Assembly: GCA_034928535.1 (NCBI GenBank)
Contig: JAYFOV010000020.1
Location: forward strand, 1-64,000
DNA length: 64,000 nt
Origin: CAXXOK01 sp001604115
Lineage (GTDB): Bacteria > Bacillota > Clostridia > Christensenellales > Aristaeellaceae
Direction: 5' to 3'
A model generated the notes under the pieces. The model saw only the letters and a list, made by a program, of their open reading frames with translations, had not been told where the DNA came from and did no database searches. Position numbers and translations under genes: made by a program. Below are positions 1 through 8,428 of the stretch, in pieces. Numbering within the stretch: the first letter of the stretch is position 1; each line of letters opens with the position of its first letter.

Positions 1-1
1 C

Positions 2-142
2 AATCACAAACGTGTGGAGAGGATCTGGCGGGAAGAAGGCCTACAGCTGCCCAAGAAGCAGACCAAAAAGCAACGGATATGGCTCAATGACTACAGCTGT
101 ATTCGGTTGCGACCGGATCACCGCAATCACGTATGGAGCTAA
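2..142 (+). pseudogene. IS3-family transposase (OrfB) fragment
   Basis: The frame starting at base 2 reads NHKRVERIWREEG and later RLRPDHRNHVWS, which matches the helix-turn-helix and linker region just before the DDE core of IS3-family OrfB transposases. The reading frame hits TAA directly after VWS, where intact family members continue into the catalytic core. No rve domain follows within the window, so this is a decayed remnant, possibly ended by a frameshift. The 5' part lies outside the window. It differs in sequence from the transposase at 12864-13660, so the two are not copies of one element. Confidence 0.7.
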
Positions 143-242
143 TATCTATTGACGACACTATCTAAGGTGAAAATAAAAAATCGTAAGCGACGGCAATTCC
201 TCAAGCGCTATTAATGAAGTATCCGGCTTCACAGCTTAGCAG

Positions 243-264
243 GCGAAGCGCCGTGCGCTTCACC
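243..264. repeat. Inverted repeat before the RidA promoter
   Basis: GGCGAAGCGC and GCGCTTCACC form a hairpin with a 2-3 base loop and one mismatch. It lies immediately upstream of the -35 box at 270. It could be a remnant terminator of whatever preceded RidA or a regulatory site. No T-run follows. Confidence 0.35.
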
Positions 265-269
265 CCCCC

Positions 270-297
270 TTGACAAATCTGCGGATTCCGTTATATT
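270..297 (+). promoter_or_regulatory. Sigma-A promoter of the RidA gene
   Basis: TTGACA at 270-275 and TATATT at 292-297 are separated by 16 bp, about 47 bp upstream of the RidA start codon. Confidence 0.65.
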
Positions 298-344
298 GCA
301 GGATGAAGTCTAGGCAGTCATCACACAGACAGGAGGAAGAGTCC

Positions 345-806
345 ATGATCGTTGAAGACAGGATCCGGCAACTGGGGTTGCAGCTTCCGCAAGCTCCCGC
401 AAGAGGCGGCGTGTATACGCCTTTGAAGATGTTTTCCATAAAGCTGGTGTACGCTTCCGGTTTCGGCTCCGCAACAGCGGACTGGGCGCTCACGGGCCGG
501 CTGGGCGCGGAACTCACCGTGGAGGAGGGCGCGAAGGCCGCCGAAAACTGCGTGCTCAACATGCTTGCGGCTTACAAGCGCGATATCGGGGAACTGGACA
601 CCATCAAATCTTTCGTGAAAATGCTTGCGCTGGTATCTTCAGCCAACGATTTTTACCAACAGCCGAAAGTGGCGGATGGTGCGACGCGTCTGCTGGTATC
701 CGTTTTCGGAGAAGAGGCTGGTTCCCCGGCGCGTTCGGCCGTCGGAGTCAACGTGCTGCCCGGCAATATCCCTGTGGAGATCGAAGCGCTGATTGAGCTG
801 AAATAA
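345..806 (+). CDS. RidA family protein (YjgF/YER057c/UK114)
   Basis: The predicted protein has 153 residues. RidA-type proteins hydrolyse reactive enamine/imine intermediates released by PLP-dependent dehydratases, but this ~150-residue chorismate-mutase-like subgroup has no proven function. Family landmarks are the GRLGAELTVEEG segment, the conserved NxxPK-like QQPKVADGA stretch and the C-terminal ARSAVGVNVLPGNIPVEIEA. The ATG at 345 is chosen because AGGAGGAAGAG precedes it at 331-341; an in-frame start at 270 has no ribosome site and overlaps the -35 box. The gene has its own promoter and a downstream terminator, so it is a separate transcript from the catabolic operon that follows. A second, broken RidA gene lies at 19676-20032. 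Confidence 0.9.
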   Translation: MIVEDRIRQLGLQLPQAPARGGVYTPLKMFSIKLVYASGFGSATADWALTGRLGAELTVEEGAKAAENCVLNMLAAYKRDIGELDTIKSFVKMLALVSSANDFYQQPKVADGATRLLVSVFGEEAGSPARSAVGVNVLPGNIPVEIEALIELK

Positions 807-829
807 AGCGCTGTCGCCCGTAACCATTT

Positions 830-868
830 GCCCGCCAGCCGCCGCCATGCGACGGCGGGCGGGCTTTT
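830..868 (+). terminator. Rho-independent terminator after the RidA gene
   Basis: GCCCGCC with CCGCCGC on one side pairs with GACGGCGGGCGGGC on the other, followed by TTTTT. It lies 23 bp after the RidA stop codon. Confidence 0.75.
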
Positions 869-1000
869 TGCTTTTATGGAGTCAAATAAGACCGATTTGA
901 TAGAAACCTGCGGCGCTTTTACCCCGCCCGGACTCCACAGGGCCCAAAACGCGTTTGTATACAGGTACATGAAAATAACAGCGAAATTTTTTTACCCCCA

Positions 1001-1029
1001 TTGACAAACCGGGACGATGTTAGTATGAT
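1001..1029 (+). promoter_or_regulatory. Strong sigma-A promoter of the catabolic operon
   Basis: TTGACA (1001-1006) and TATGAT (1024-1029) are separated by exactly 17 bp. This is the only clear promoter upstream of the GntR gene and probably drives the regulator and the operon downstream. Confidence 0.8.
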
Positions 1030-1050
1030 GAAAGCGTCGGGATATGTATA

Positions 1051-1064
1051 GATGACTAGACATC
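1051..1064. promoter_or_regulatory. Candidate GntR/HutC operator
   Basis: GATGACTAGACATC has GATG/CATC half-sites around a central CTAG and resembles the GTnTAnAC-type operators of the HutC subfamily. It lies just downstream of the expected transcription start of the operon promoter, where an autorepressor would block transcription. The assignment is by resemblance only. Confidence 0.4.
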
Positions 1065-1100
1065 ATAGCATAGAATCAAAAGAAGGGAGTGAATTAGACT

Positions 1101-1832
1101 ATCGATATTAAAATTGAAAAGAACAACGTTATCCCGATTTACCATCAACTAGTACAGCAGATCAAACAGGGAATCGAGAACGGCGATTTTAAGCCGGGGG
1201 ACATGCTACCGTCGGAGAAACAGCTTTGCGAAGAACTGTCGGTATGCCGAATGACGGTCAAACAGGCGATGGACGTGCTGTCTAACGAAGGCACCATCTT
1301 TCGTAAAAAAGGCATCGGCACCTTCGTATCGGAGAAGAAGATCGACCAGACGTTGTCCCATCTTACGAACTTTACACTGGATATGACCAGCAAGGGCATG
1401 TTGCCCGGAAGCCGCACGCTGATGGTGGAAGTCTGCGAAGCGTCCAAGGAAATCCGGGAGATTTTCGGCTTCACCGGCGATGAAAAGGTGCTTCACATTC
1501 AACGCCGGCGCCTCGCCAACGACCTGCCGATGGCGCTGGAGCACGTGTATCTCCGCTATGACCAGTGTGCAGCCGTAGAGCATTACGATTTGACCAACCG
1601 CTCCCTTTACGAGGCGCTGGCGGAACTGTGCGGCATCCGCATGGTACGCGCCCTGCAATACATAGAGCTTGGCGCCTGCACGCTGGAGGAAAGCCGCATC
1701 TTGGATGTTTCCGCTGGCTTCCCCGTGTTCTCGCTGCGACGGATGACGTACGACGAGCACGATATGCTGGCGGAGTACACGGAATCCAAATACCGGTCGG
1801 ACCGATACAAATTCACCATTGAGATGACCTGA
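1101..1832 (+). CDS. GntR/HutC-family transcriptional regulator
   Basis: The gene encodes an N-terminal winged helix (IPIYHQLVQQIKQGIENG, then LPSEKQLCEELSVCRMTVKQ) and a C-terminal UTRA ligand-binding domain (FTLDMTSKGM to the end). UTRA domains sense small metabolites, often sugar or amino-acid derivatives, so this is the likely local repressor of the import and catabolic genes downstream. The first ATG in frame is at 1203, inside the DNA-binding domain. Between the in-frame TAG at 1095 and that ATG there is no ATG, GTG, TTG or CTG. An AGAAGGGAGT ribosome site at 1081-1090 points to the ATC at 1101, giving 243 residues, the usual family length. Either a rare AUC/AUU start is used or the start has been lost by mutation. 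Confidence 0.75.
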   Translation: MDIKIEKNNVIPIYHQLVQQIKQGIENGDFKPGDMLPSEKQLCEELSVCRMTVKQAMDVLSNEGTIFRKKGIGTFVSEKKIDQTLSHLTNFTLDMTSKGMLPGSRTLMVEVCEASKEIREIFGFTGDEKVLHIQRRRLANDLPMALEHVYLRYDQCAAVEHYDLTNRSLYEALAELCGIRMVRALQYIELGACTLEESRILDVSAGFPVFSLRRMTYDEHDMLAEYTESKYRSDRYKFTIEMT

Positions 1833-1866
1833 CGGCCCAGAGAAAACGAACGGAGGAAAAGCACCT

Positions 1867-2799
1867 ATGTCCAAATTCAAGATGTCATTTGAAATCTGGC
1901 CCAACATGCCTTGGGGACGGCTGGATAACTGCGGACCGGCGTGGAACTCTTGGGGGGATAAACCCATCGACGAGTGCATTCGCAAGCTGAAGGGCTACGG
2001 CTACGAAGGCTTCGACTTGATCTTTGGTAAGCTGGAAGAGATCCACCCCGAGGATCACGACGCGGAAGTCGTCCGTATCCGCCAAGCGATACAGGAAACG
2101 GGGCTGGGCTTCGCATCCATCGGCTGCCATACCACGCTGGTTTCCTATCGCTGGTTCGACGTGGAGCGCGGCGTGGCCCGCTTTAAAAAAGCCATCAACT
2201 GGGCAGCCGAGCTAGGTTGCAAGGATGTGACCACCCTCGTAGGAGACGGTTACTACGATCCGCCCCTGTATAACCTGATCACTCGGGAAAGCGCCTGGGA
2301 GCAGGTGATTTCCTCCACAAAGGAAATCTGCCGCTACGGCTTGGAGAAAAACGTGGATGTAAGCATCGAGCTGATACAGGGCACGATCATCAACGATGTG
2401 CCGTCCATGCTTCGGCTGTTCGAAGAAGTGAACATGCCCAACCTCTACTGCTGCATCGATACGGGCACCTGGTACACCACCGTCAAGCCCAAGATGGACA
2501 TCCCCGCGGCGGTCAAAATGCTCAAGGGCCGCATCAAGATGGTGCACGTCAAGGACGAGGTCGGCTTCCCCAACATCATGCAAAGCCAGCACGTGTGGTT
2601 CGGCGCCGGCTTCGTGAAGTTCGACGAGATGGCCAAGGCGCTGGCGGATGTCGGCTACGATTACTACGCCACGGTAGAATGGGAAGGGTGGCAGGCGGGC
2701 GGCCTGTTCGGCGTGGGCGAGCCTTCCGGCATCGGGCTTACGGATTTTGACCGCGTCGCAAAGGAAGGGCGCTCCTTCCTGCTTACCCAGGGCTGGTAA
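1867..2799 (+). CDS. Sugar phosphate isomerase/epimerase (AP endonuclease 2-like TIM barrel)
   Basis: The 310-residue protein belongs to the xylose-isomerase-like TIM-barrel superfamily (IolE, tagatose epimerase and hydroxypyruvate isomerase types). Visible landmarks are IRKLKGYGYEGFDL near the N-terminus, SIELIQGTIINDVPSM, CCIDTGTW and the C-terminal YYATVEWEGWQ, which supply the acidic and histidine metal ligands typical of the fold. MVHVKDEVGF contains the usual strand-7 His-Lys-Asp. It follows the regulator by 34 bp with an acceptable GGAGG site. The likely job is isomerisation, epimerisation or dehydration of the imported sugar or polyol. The exact substrate cannot be read from sequence. 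Confidence 0.85.
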   Translation: MSKFKMSFEIWPNMPWGRLDNCGPAWNSWGDKPIDECIRKLKGYGYEGFDLIFGKLEEIHPEDHDAEVVRIRQAIQETGLGFASIGCHTTLVSYRWFDVERGVARFKKAINWAAELGCKDVTTLVGDGYYDPPLYNLITRESAWEQVISSTKEICRYGLEKNVDVSIELIQGTIINDVPSMLRLFEEVNMPNLYCCIDTGTWYTTVKPKMDIPAAVKMLKGRIKMVHVKDEVGFPNIMQSQHVWFGAGFVKFDEMAKALADVGYDYYATVEWEGWQAGGLFGVGEPSGIGLTDFDRVAKEGRSFLLTQGW

Positions 2800-2861
2800 A
2801 TCATTCGGTTCGCTATGCGCGTGGCAACACGTTCATATAATTTGAAACGGGAGGGAATATT

Positions 2862-4148
2862 ATGAAAACCAAGATCTTGGCTTTGCTAGTCTGCGTACTC
2901 CTGCTGGCCACCACCGGCAGCGCATTCGCATCCAGCAGCCCGGTAGAACTGGTCCTATGGCACATGGAGGAGCCGCCCAACCGCGTCGCCCAGTTCCAGG
3001 CTGCGGTTAATGAGTTCAACGCTTCGCAGTCCGACGTTCAAGTCACCGTACAAGTCCAATCCTGGAACGATGCATACGACAAGTTCCCGGCGGCGATCAT
3101 GGCCGGAAATGGACCGGATCTGCTTTTTACAATTCCCGATCATTGCACCGTGATCTATGATCTGGGCGTTGTTCAGCCCGTGACCGACATCGTGGACGAG
3201 ATCGACTCCACCGAGTCCTATTACGACGCGGCTGTGGCTCCTTACAAATATGGCGACGACGTATACGCAGTACCCCTGTACGGCATGGTGCAGGTGTTGT
3301 GGTATCGTGCCGACATGCTGGCAGCCGCCAACGTGGAACCCCCCAAGACATGGGATGAGTTCCTCAGCGCCGCCAAGGCTCTCACCAAGGACGACGTGTA
3401 TGGCATCGCGCTGCCCGCTTCGTTAAGCATGGCCACCGACCAGGTGATCTACTCTTTCATGGCTGCCGCCGACGCCAAGTCAGTTATCGACTCGGACAAC
3501 AACATCACCTTCAACAATGAGAATACCTTGAAAGCATACCAGATGTACTACGATCTGCTTCAGTATTCTCCCGTGGACTCCAGCAGCTACACCTGGGGTG
3601 AGCCGCAGGCGCTGCTTAACACCGGCATGGCCGCCATGGCGATTGAAAAAGGCCAGTATCTTTCCACCTTCGAGTCCGAATCCGGTCTGTCCGCCGATAA
3701 CCTCGGCTGCGTACTGATGCCCACGCCCACCGGCGAGGACTCCTCCAGCATCTTCTACTCCAACGCCTGCATGCTGCTAAGCTCCGATGCCGCCAAGCAC
3801 GAGGCCGCCAAGACCTTCTTCACCTGGCTGTTGGAGCCCGAGCATTACGGCACATTCCTCAACGCCGAGCCTGGCCTGTTCCTGCCCCTTACGGAAACCG
3901 GCGGCACCTCCGACACGTACCTGAGCAACGAAGTGCTTAAAACCTACCCCGAAGACGTATCCACGTTGCTGGACGCGATCAGTAAAGGCTGCCTGTTTGG
4001 CTTCACGGACGGTGTATCCATGAAGATTGGCCAGATCTCGGGCCCGAACATCCTTGCGCAAGTCCTGCAGCAGATGACCGTCAACGGTCTGTCCGCCGCG
4101 GACGCCGTGGCTTGGGGCCAGTCCGAGATGGAGGCGGCAATCCAGTAA
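2862..4148 (+). CDS. Extracellular solute-binding protein, family 1 (carbohydrate ABC importer)
   Basis: The 428-residue protein is a MalE/UgpB-like CUT1 binding protein. After an N-terminal signal peptide come LVLWHMEEPPN, MAGNGPDLLFTIPDH and YAVPLYGMVQVLWYRADM, all typical of the family. It delivers substrate to the permeases encoded at 4343 and 5289. The signal peptide ends in SAFA-SS, a type I cleavage site. No lipobox cysteine follows, which is unusual for a Gram-positive binding protein that would normally be a lipoprotein. The only early Cys (residue 11) lies within the hydrophobic core. A perfect hairpin after the gene may raise its expression over that of the permeases. Confidence 0.92.
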   Translation: MKTKILALLVCVLLLATTGSAFASSSPVELVLWHMEEPPNRVAQFQAAVNEFNASQSDVQVTVQVQSWNDAYDKFPAAIMAGNGPDLLFTIPDHCTVIYDLGVVQPVTDIVDEIDSTESYYDAAVAPYKYGDDVYAVPLYGMVQVLWYRADMLAAANVEPPKTWDEFLSAAKALTKDDVYGIALPASLSMATDQVIYSFMAAADAKSVIDSDNNITFNNENTLKAYQMYYDLLQYSPVDSSSYTWGEPQALLNTGMAAMAIEKGQYLSTFESESGLSADNLGCVLMPTPTGEDSSSIFYSNACMLLSSDAAKHEAAKTFFTWLLEPEHYGTFLNAEPGLFLPLTETGGTSDTYLSNEVLKTYPEDVSTLLDAISKGCLFGFTDGVSMKIGQISGPNILAQVLQQMTVNGLSAADAVAWGQSEMEAAIQ

Positions 4149-4180
4149 CCGCATCTAAAAGAAACTTACCCCAATAACGC

Positions 4181-4222
4181 ATACCGTGCGGTACTGCGTT
4201 TCCGCACCGCACGGTATTTCCT
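4181..4222 (+). terminator. Intra-operon hairpin, likely partial terminator
   Basis: ATACCGTGCGGT (4181-4192) and ACCGCACGGTAT (4206-4217) form a perfect 12-bp stem followed by TTCCTTTTT. It separates the binding-protein gene from the permeases. Such hairpins commonly stabilise or partly terminate the mRNA so that binding protein exceeds permease. Confidence 0.8.
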
Positions 4223-4342
4223 TTTTAAATCGTTTCCTGTTTTGAATGTGTCACGTATACGACGTTTCCCCCGAGGCCCGGCGCGGGACATGATATAGGA
4301 GAATCCGGGATTCGTAACAGAACACTATCGCGGGAGGACCCT

Positions 4343-5272
4343 ATGGACAGTCGAAGAAACGCCTCCGCAACGGCCGCGGTCATCGGGCGCAAGCCCCGGC
4401 GCCCAAACATGAGCAAAGCGCTTCCCTATGTTCTGGTCGCGCCTCTTTTACTGTGGCTTTTTGCCACGATTTTGATTCCCGTGTCCAACGTCATCAAGGA
4501 CAGCCTGTTCAACACCAACTACGTGGGCACTACCGGCAAGTACGTAGGGCTGGGCAATTATCTATCTGTTCTCAAAGACGCCGCCTACTGGGAGGCATGG
4601 GAAACCAGCCTACTCTGGGTGCTGGGCTGCACGGTGGTGCAAACCGTTCTGGGCTTTGCCACAGCGCTGCTGCTTAACCACAACACGCATTTAACGCGCA
4701 CGCTGCGCACCTGGGTCATCGTACCGTGGATCATCCCCACCATCGTCGTCGCCATCCTGTGGCAGTGGATTCTGAACGGCTCCTACGGCGTGATGAACGA
4801 TCTGCTACTGAAGATGCATATCATCTCCGCCCCCATCAGCCTCATCGGCAACGCGAAAATGGCGCTGGTCACCGTGATCCTCATCAACGTGTGGCACTGG
4901 TTCCCGTTCACGGCGATCATTATCCTAGCAGGCCTCGGAACCATCCCCAACGAGCTGTACGAAAGCGCGGCGGTCGAAGGTGCCAACGCCGTGCAAACTT
5001 TCTTTAAAATCACGCTTCCATCGCTTCAGAACATTACGTTCACTTTGGGTGTTGTGGGCACGCTGTGGTGCTTCAATATTTTCGATATGATCTGGCTGCT
5101 TACAAGCGGCGGCCCGCTAAGCATCACCACCACCGTACCCGCGTACATCTACCGCGGAGCGTTCCAAAAATTCAAGATCGGCCGTACATCCGCCGCATCA
5201 GTAATCACTTCGGTGTTGCTCTTCGCGCTGGCCATCGTACTGATAAGGGCCACCAAGCCCAAGGACGATTAG
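4343..5272 (+). CDS. ABC sugar transporter permease, MalF/UgpA type
   Basis: The 309-residue integral membrane protein has about six transmembrane helices. The first (YVLVAPLLLWLFATIL) follows a basic cytoplasmic N-terminus. The EAA loop that docks on the ATPase is visible as ELYESAAVEGANAVQTFFKI followed by TLPSL. It pairs with the permease at 5289. Start ATG follows a GGGAGGACC ribosome site. No ATP-binding subunit is encoded anywhere in the operon, so a shared MsmK/UgpC-type ATPase elsewhere in the genome is expected, as is common for CUT1 importers in Firmicutes. Confidence 0.92.
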   Translation: MDSRRNASATAAVIGRKPRRPNMSKALPYVLVAPLLLWLFATILIPVSNVIKDSLFNTNYVGTTGKYVGLGNYLSVLKDAAYWEAWETSLLWVLGCTVVQTVLGFATALLLNHNTHLTRTLRTWVIVPWIIPTIVVAILWQWILNGSYGVMNDLLLKMHIISAPISLIGNAKMALVTVILINVWHWFPFTAIIILAGLGTIPNELYESAAVEGANAVQTFFKITLPSLQNITFTLGVVGTLWCFNIFDMIWLLTSGGPLSITTTVPAYIYRGAFQKFKIGRTSAASVITSVLLFALAIVLIRATKPKDD

Positions 5273-5288
5273 AAAGGAGCGGGAGCAT

Positions 5289-6107
5289 ATGAAATACGTT
5301 GGCAAAGCGCTGAAAATCCTCCTAGGGTTGTTGATCGGCATCCTCATCGCATTTCCATTTTATTGGATCATCATCTCCTCGCTCAAGACCGGCGATACCA
5401 TTCTACAGCCCGATTTATGGCCCAGAGCTTGGACGCTGGAGCATTACAAAGAGCTCATCACCCAGACGATCTACCTTTCCGCCCTGGGTTCCAGCACCGT
5501 CATCGCCGCGGGTTCCATGGTCATCACAGCGGTGTTGGTATTCTTCGCAAGCTATGCAATCTATCGAATTGAGTTCCGTGGCAAGGGGTTTATACAGAAA
5601 CTGATTCTGGTCACCTATGTGTTTCCCGGCATCCTGCTCGTCGTTCCTGTCTATTCCATTATGTCCGGGCTCAGGCTCATCGATACGCCCTATTCGCTGA
5701 TCATCATGAACGTCACGTTCGCCGCGCCCTTCTGTGTGTGGCTCATGCGCGGGTTTTTCACCTCCATTCCGTATACGCTGGATGAATCCGCCTCGCTGGA
5801 CGGGGCCGGCAGGCTCCGCGTACTATACAGCATCATCCTTCCGCTGATCCTGCCCGGAATCGCGACGGTGGCGATATACAGCTTCATCCTCTCATGGAGC
5901 GAGTTTACGTTCTCCTCCATCCTGCTCACGTCGGACACACACAAAACACTCCCGATCGCGCTCAACGCCATCATGGGGCAGTACACGGTCCGCTGGGGGC
6001 AGATGTCCGCCTCCGCGGTGCTGACCATACTGCCTGTGCTGGTTCTGTTCGCATTCATCGGCAGGTATTTTGTCTGCGGACTCACGGAAGGCGCCATTAA
6101 AGGGTAA
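5289..6107 (+). CDS. ABC sugar transporter permease, MalG/UgpE type
   Basis: The 272-residue protein has the usual six helices. The EAA loop reads PYTLDESASLDGAGRLRVLY, followed by SIILPLILPG. The first helix is LLGLLIGILIAFPFYWIIIS, followed by the periplasmic SLKTGDTI typical of MalG homologues. It starts 16 bp after the preceding permease with an AAAGGAGCGGGAG site. Together with the binding protein at 2862 it forms a CUT1 importer for a sugar, oligosaccharide or glycerophosphodiester-like solute. Confidence 0.92.
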   Translation: MKYVGKALKILLGLLIGILIAFPFYWIIISSLKTGDTILQPDLWPRAWTLEHYKELITQTIYLSALGSSTVIAAGSMVITAVLVFFASYAIYRIEFRGKGFIQKLILVTYVFPGILLVVPVYSIMSGLRLIDTPYSLIIMNVTFAAPFCVWLMRGFFTSIPYTLDESASLDGAGRLRVLYSIILPLILPGIATVAIYSFILSWSEFTFSSILLTSDTHKTLPIALNAIMGQYTVRWGQMSASAVLTILPVLVLFAFIGRYFVCGLTEGAIKG

Positions 6108-6132
6108 ATTACATGCAAAGGGGAAGGCCTGA

Positions 6133-6864
6133 ATGTTTTTAGACGATTATTACAACAAGGTTCGCGCTTTACAAGAGGAAGTGTATGCCGATGAAAGGGA
6201 AGGTATACGCAAGGCCGCCGAGGCCGTGGCCGCCACTGTCGCCGCAGACGGCATACTGCACGTTTTCGGCTGCGGGCACTCGCACATGCTTACGGAAGAG
6301 GCCTTTTACCGCGCCGGCGGGCTTGTGCAGGTAAACGCGATTCTGGATTCGGCCGTCATGTTGCACGAGGGGGCGGTAAAAAGTTCCGCGGTGGAGCGTA
6401 TGAGCGGGTACGCCTGCCATATCATCGACCGTTTCGACGTGCGCGAAGGTGATGTAATGCTCCTTTTCTCCACCTCGGGCATCAACTCCCTCCCCATCGA
6501 GATGGCGGAGGCGGCTAAGAAGAAGAAAATGACCGTGATCGTCGTTTCCTCCTCCACTTACGACAGCGTGCCGAGCCGCCACAGCAGCGGCAAGCGTCTG
6601 CACAACTGTGGGGATATCGTCATCAACAACCACGTGCCCCTCGGGGACGCGGTACTCTCCCCCAAAGAGATCCACGGCAGCATCGTGCCCAGTTCCACGG
6701 TAATCAACGCGATGATTCTCAACATGATCATCGCCCAGACGGCCGAGGAGCTACTCAAGGCGGGGTGTGAGCCCAAGTTCTTTAAAAGCGGAAATCTGCC
6801 CGGAGGAGACGAGATCAACAACCGGTATATACAGGAGTATAAAAACAGGATCAAGCTGCTTTGA
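6133..6864 (+). CDS. SIS-domain sugar isomerase-like protein (UPF0309 family)
   Basis: The 243-residue protein has a single SIS (sugar isomerase) phosphosugar-binding domain: the HVFGCGHSHMLTEEAFYRAGG loop, the LLFSTSGINSLPIEMA motif that binds sugar phosphate, and VIVVSSSTYDSVPSRHSSG. These match UPF0309 proteins, which are related to N-acetylmuramic acid 6-phosphate etherase but lack an assigned reaction. The protein is cytosolic. It sits between the permeases and the FGGY kinase. The likely role is isomerisation or sensing of the phosphorylated intermediate. Confidence 0.85.
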   Translation: MFLDDYYNKVRALQEEVYADEREGIRKAAEAVAATVAADGILHVFGCGHSHMLTEEAFYRAGGLVQVNAILDSAVMLHEGAVKSSAVERMSGYACHIIDRFDVREGDVMLLFSTSGINSLPIEMAEAAKKKKMTVIVVSSSTYDSVPSRHSSGKRLHNCGDIVINNHVPLGDAVLSPKEIHGSIVPSSTVINAMILNMIIAQTAEELLKAGCEPKFFKSGNLPGGDEINNRYIQEYKNRIKLL

Positions 6865-6880
6865 CGGCGGGAGTGTTGGC

Positions 6881-8428
6881 ATGAAGGGAAAGGCTTATAT
6901 TGGAATCGATCTAGGCACCACGTCGGTCAAGTGCCTGGCCATGGATGACGCGGGCAGAGTGTGCGCGTCGGCGTCGGGCGCCTACCCCAGCCACTACCCG
7001 CATCCGGGTTGGGTGGAACAGGAACCGGAGGATTGGATGCGAAGCGTCTACGAGGCGCTTCGCTCCTGCGTTACGGCGCTTCAGGGGTATCGTATCGAGG
7101 CCGTTTCCTTTTCCGGCCATATGAGTTCCCCCGTTTTTCTCAACGAATGGGGGGAGCCCCTCGCGCGCTGCATTACCATCGCGGATATCCGTTCCGCGGC
7201 ACAGTCCGCGCGGCTGATGCGCGAGCACCGCGAGGACTTTGAACGCGTGTGCGGCAACCGCCCGCTGGACTGCTTTGCCGCATCCAAACTCCTCTGGTTT
7301 CAGGAGGAGCGTCCGGAACTGTACGCCCGCGTAAGGCGCTTCGTTTTCGCCAAGGACTACGTGCGCGGGCAGCTTACCGGCGTATGGGGCGTTACCGACC
7401 CAACGGACGCAGGCAACAGCCTGCTGTACGATTTTGCCTTGGCATGTTGGGATGAGAAACTCATTGGCGCAATCGGCCTGAACCCGGATATTTTTCCGCA
7501 GGTAGAGCCCTCCGCCTCCGTGGTGGGAAGCCTTACGAAGGTTGCGGCCGAACGGAGCGGTCTGCCGGAGGGCACGCCCGTCGTGTGCGGCGGCGCGGAC
7601 ATGGCCTGCAGCCAGCTCGGCACCGGTGCGCTGAAAGATGGGCTGATGGTGATTACACTGGGCACATCCTGCCAGGTATGTATGCGCGTACCGTGTGTGC
7701 AGCCGGCAGGCATAGGCAAATTGACGTTTCACCGCGGCGCGCCGGAAAACACGCTGTATGCCATGGCATCCGTTTTTTCCGGCGCGCTTTCCGTGAATTG
7801 GATGTATCAAACGCTGTGGAACAGGTCGGTGCTTGAAAAAAGCGATCTGGGCGTGCTGGCGGGGCTGAATGAGGAGATCGCGCAAGTGCCCATGGGCGCA
7901 CAGGGTGTGTTCTTCCTCCCCTTCCTCACAGGCAGCGGCTCCCCGAGCTTCGATACCGGAGATCGGGCGGTGCTTGCGGGCCTTTCCAACGGCGTTATAA
8001 AGCCGCAGCTGATGCGCGCTGTCATGGAGGGCGTTGCCTATAATATACTGGAAAACCTGCGCATATTTGAGGTCATGGGGGCGTCGGTTGAAACCGTGCG
8101 GCTGGGCGGCGGCGGAACTAAAATGCCCGTATGGAGCGGTATCCTGGCCGACGTGCTTGGGCGTGATTTGAATATGCTGGATACGGCGGATGCTTCCGCA
8201 GTTGGCGCATGCATCCTCGCGCGGTCGATCGACCGCGGCTCGGGCGCGCTGGCCGCCATATCGGACGAGACGGTGACCTGCCGTACCATCATCCGCCATT
8301 CCCCGGTAAGACACGGCCTCTATGGGAAACTCTTTGAGCAATACGGGCGACTGTACGCATTTATGAACGAATGGCAGAAAACGCAGGCGGGTATCCTGAC
8401 CGCACAGGAAGGAAATGCCGATGCTTGA
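6881..8428 (+). CDS. FGGY-family carbohydrate kinase (xylulokinase-like)
   Basis: The 515-residue protein shows the actin-fold ATPase phosphate loop DLGTTSVK at residues 10-17. DPTDAGNSLLYDF and the second-domain GGADMACSQLGTGA are typical of the xylulokinase branch of FGGY kinases, and LGGGGTKMPVWSGILADVLG is the adenosine motif. It phosphorylates a sugar or polyol with ATP. The ATG at 6881 is used because it precedes the phosphate loop at the normal distance and is preceded by GGCGGGAG. An upstream in-frame start would overlap the SIS gene. The 3' end overlaps the next gene by 8 bp, indicating translational coupling. The substrate is not deducible. Confidence 0.88.
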   Translation: MKGKAYIGIDLGTTSVKCLAMDDAGRVCASASGAYPSHYPHPGWVEQEPEDWMRSVYEALRSCVTALQGYRIEAVSFSGHMSSPVFLNEWGEPLARCITIADIRSAAQSARLMREHREDFERVCGNRPLDCFAASKLLWFQEERPELYARVRRFVFAKDYVRGQLTGVWGVTDPTDAGNSLLYDFALACWDEKLIGAIGLNPDIFPQVEPSASVVGSLTKVAAERSGLPEGTPVVCGGADMACSQLGTGALKDGLMVITLGTSCQVCMRVPCVQPAGIGKLTFHRGAPENTLYAMASVFSGALSVNWMYQTLWNRSVLEKSDLGVLAGLNEEIAQVPMGAQGVFFLPFLTGSGSPSFDTGDRAVLAGLSNGVIKPQLMRAVMEGVAYNILENLRIFEVMGASVETVRLGGGGTKMPVWSGILADVLGRDLNMLDTADASAVGACILARSIDRGSGALAAISDETVTCRTIIRHSPVRHGLYGKLFEQYGRLYAFMNEWQKTQAGILTAQEGNADA

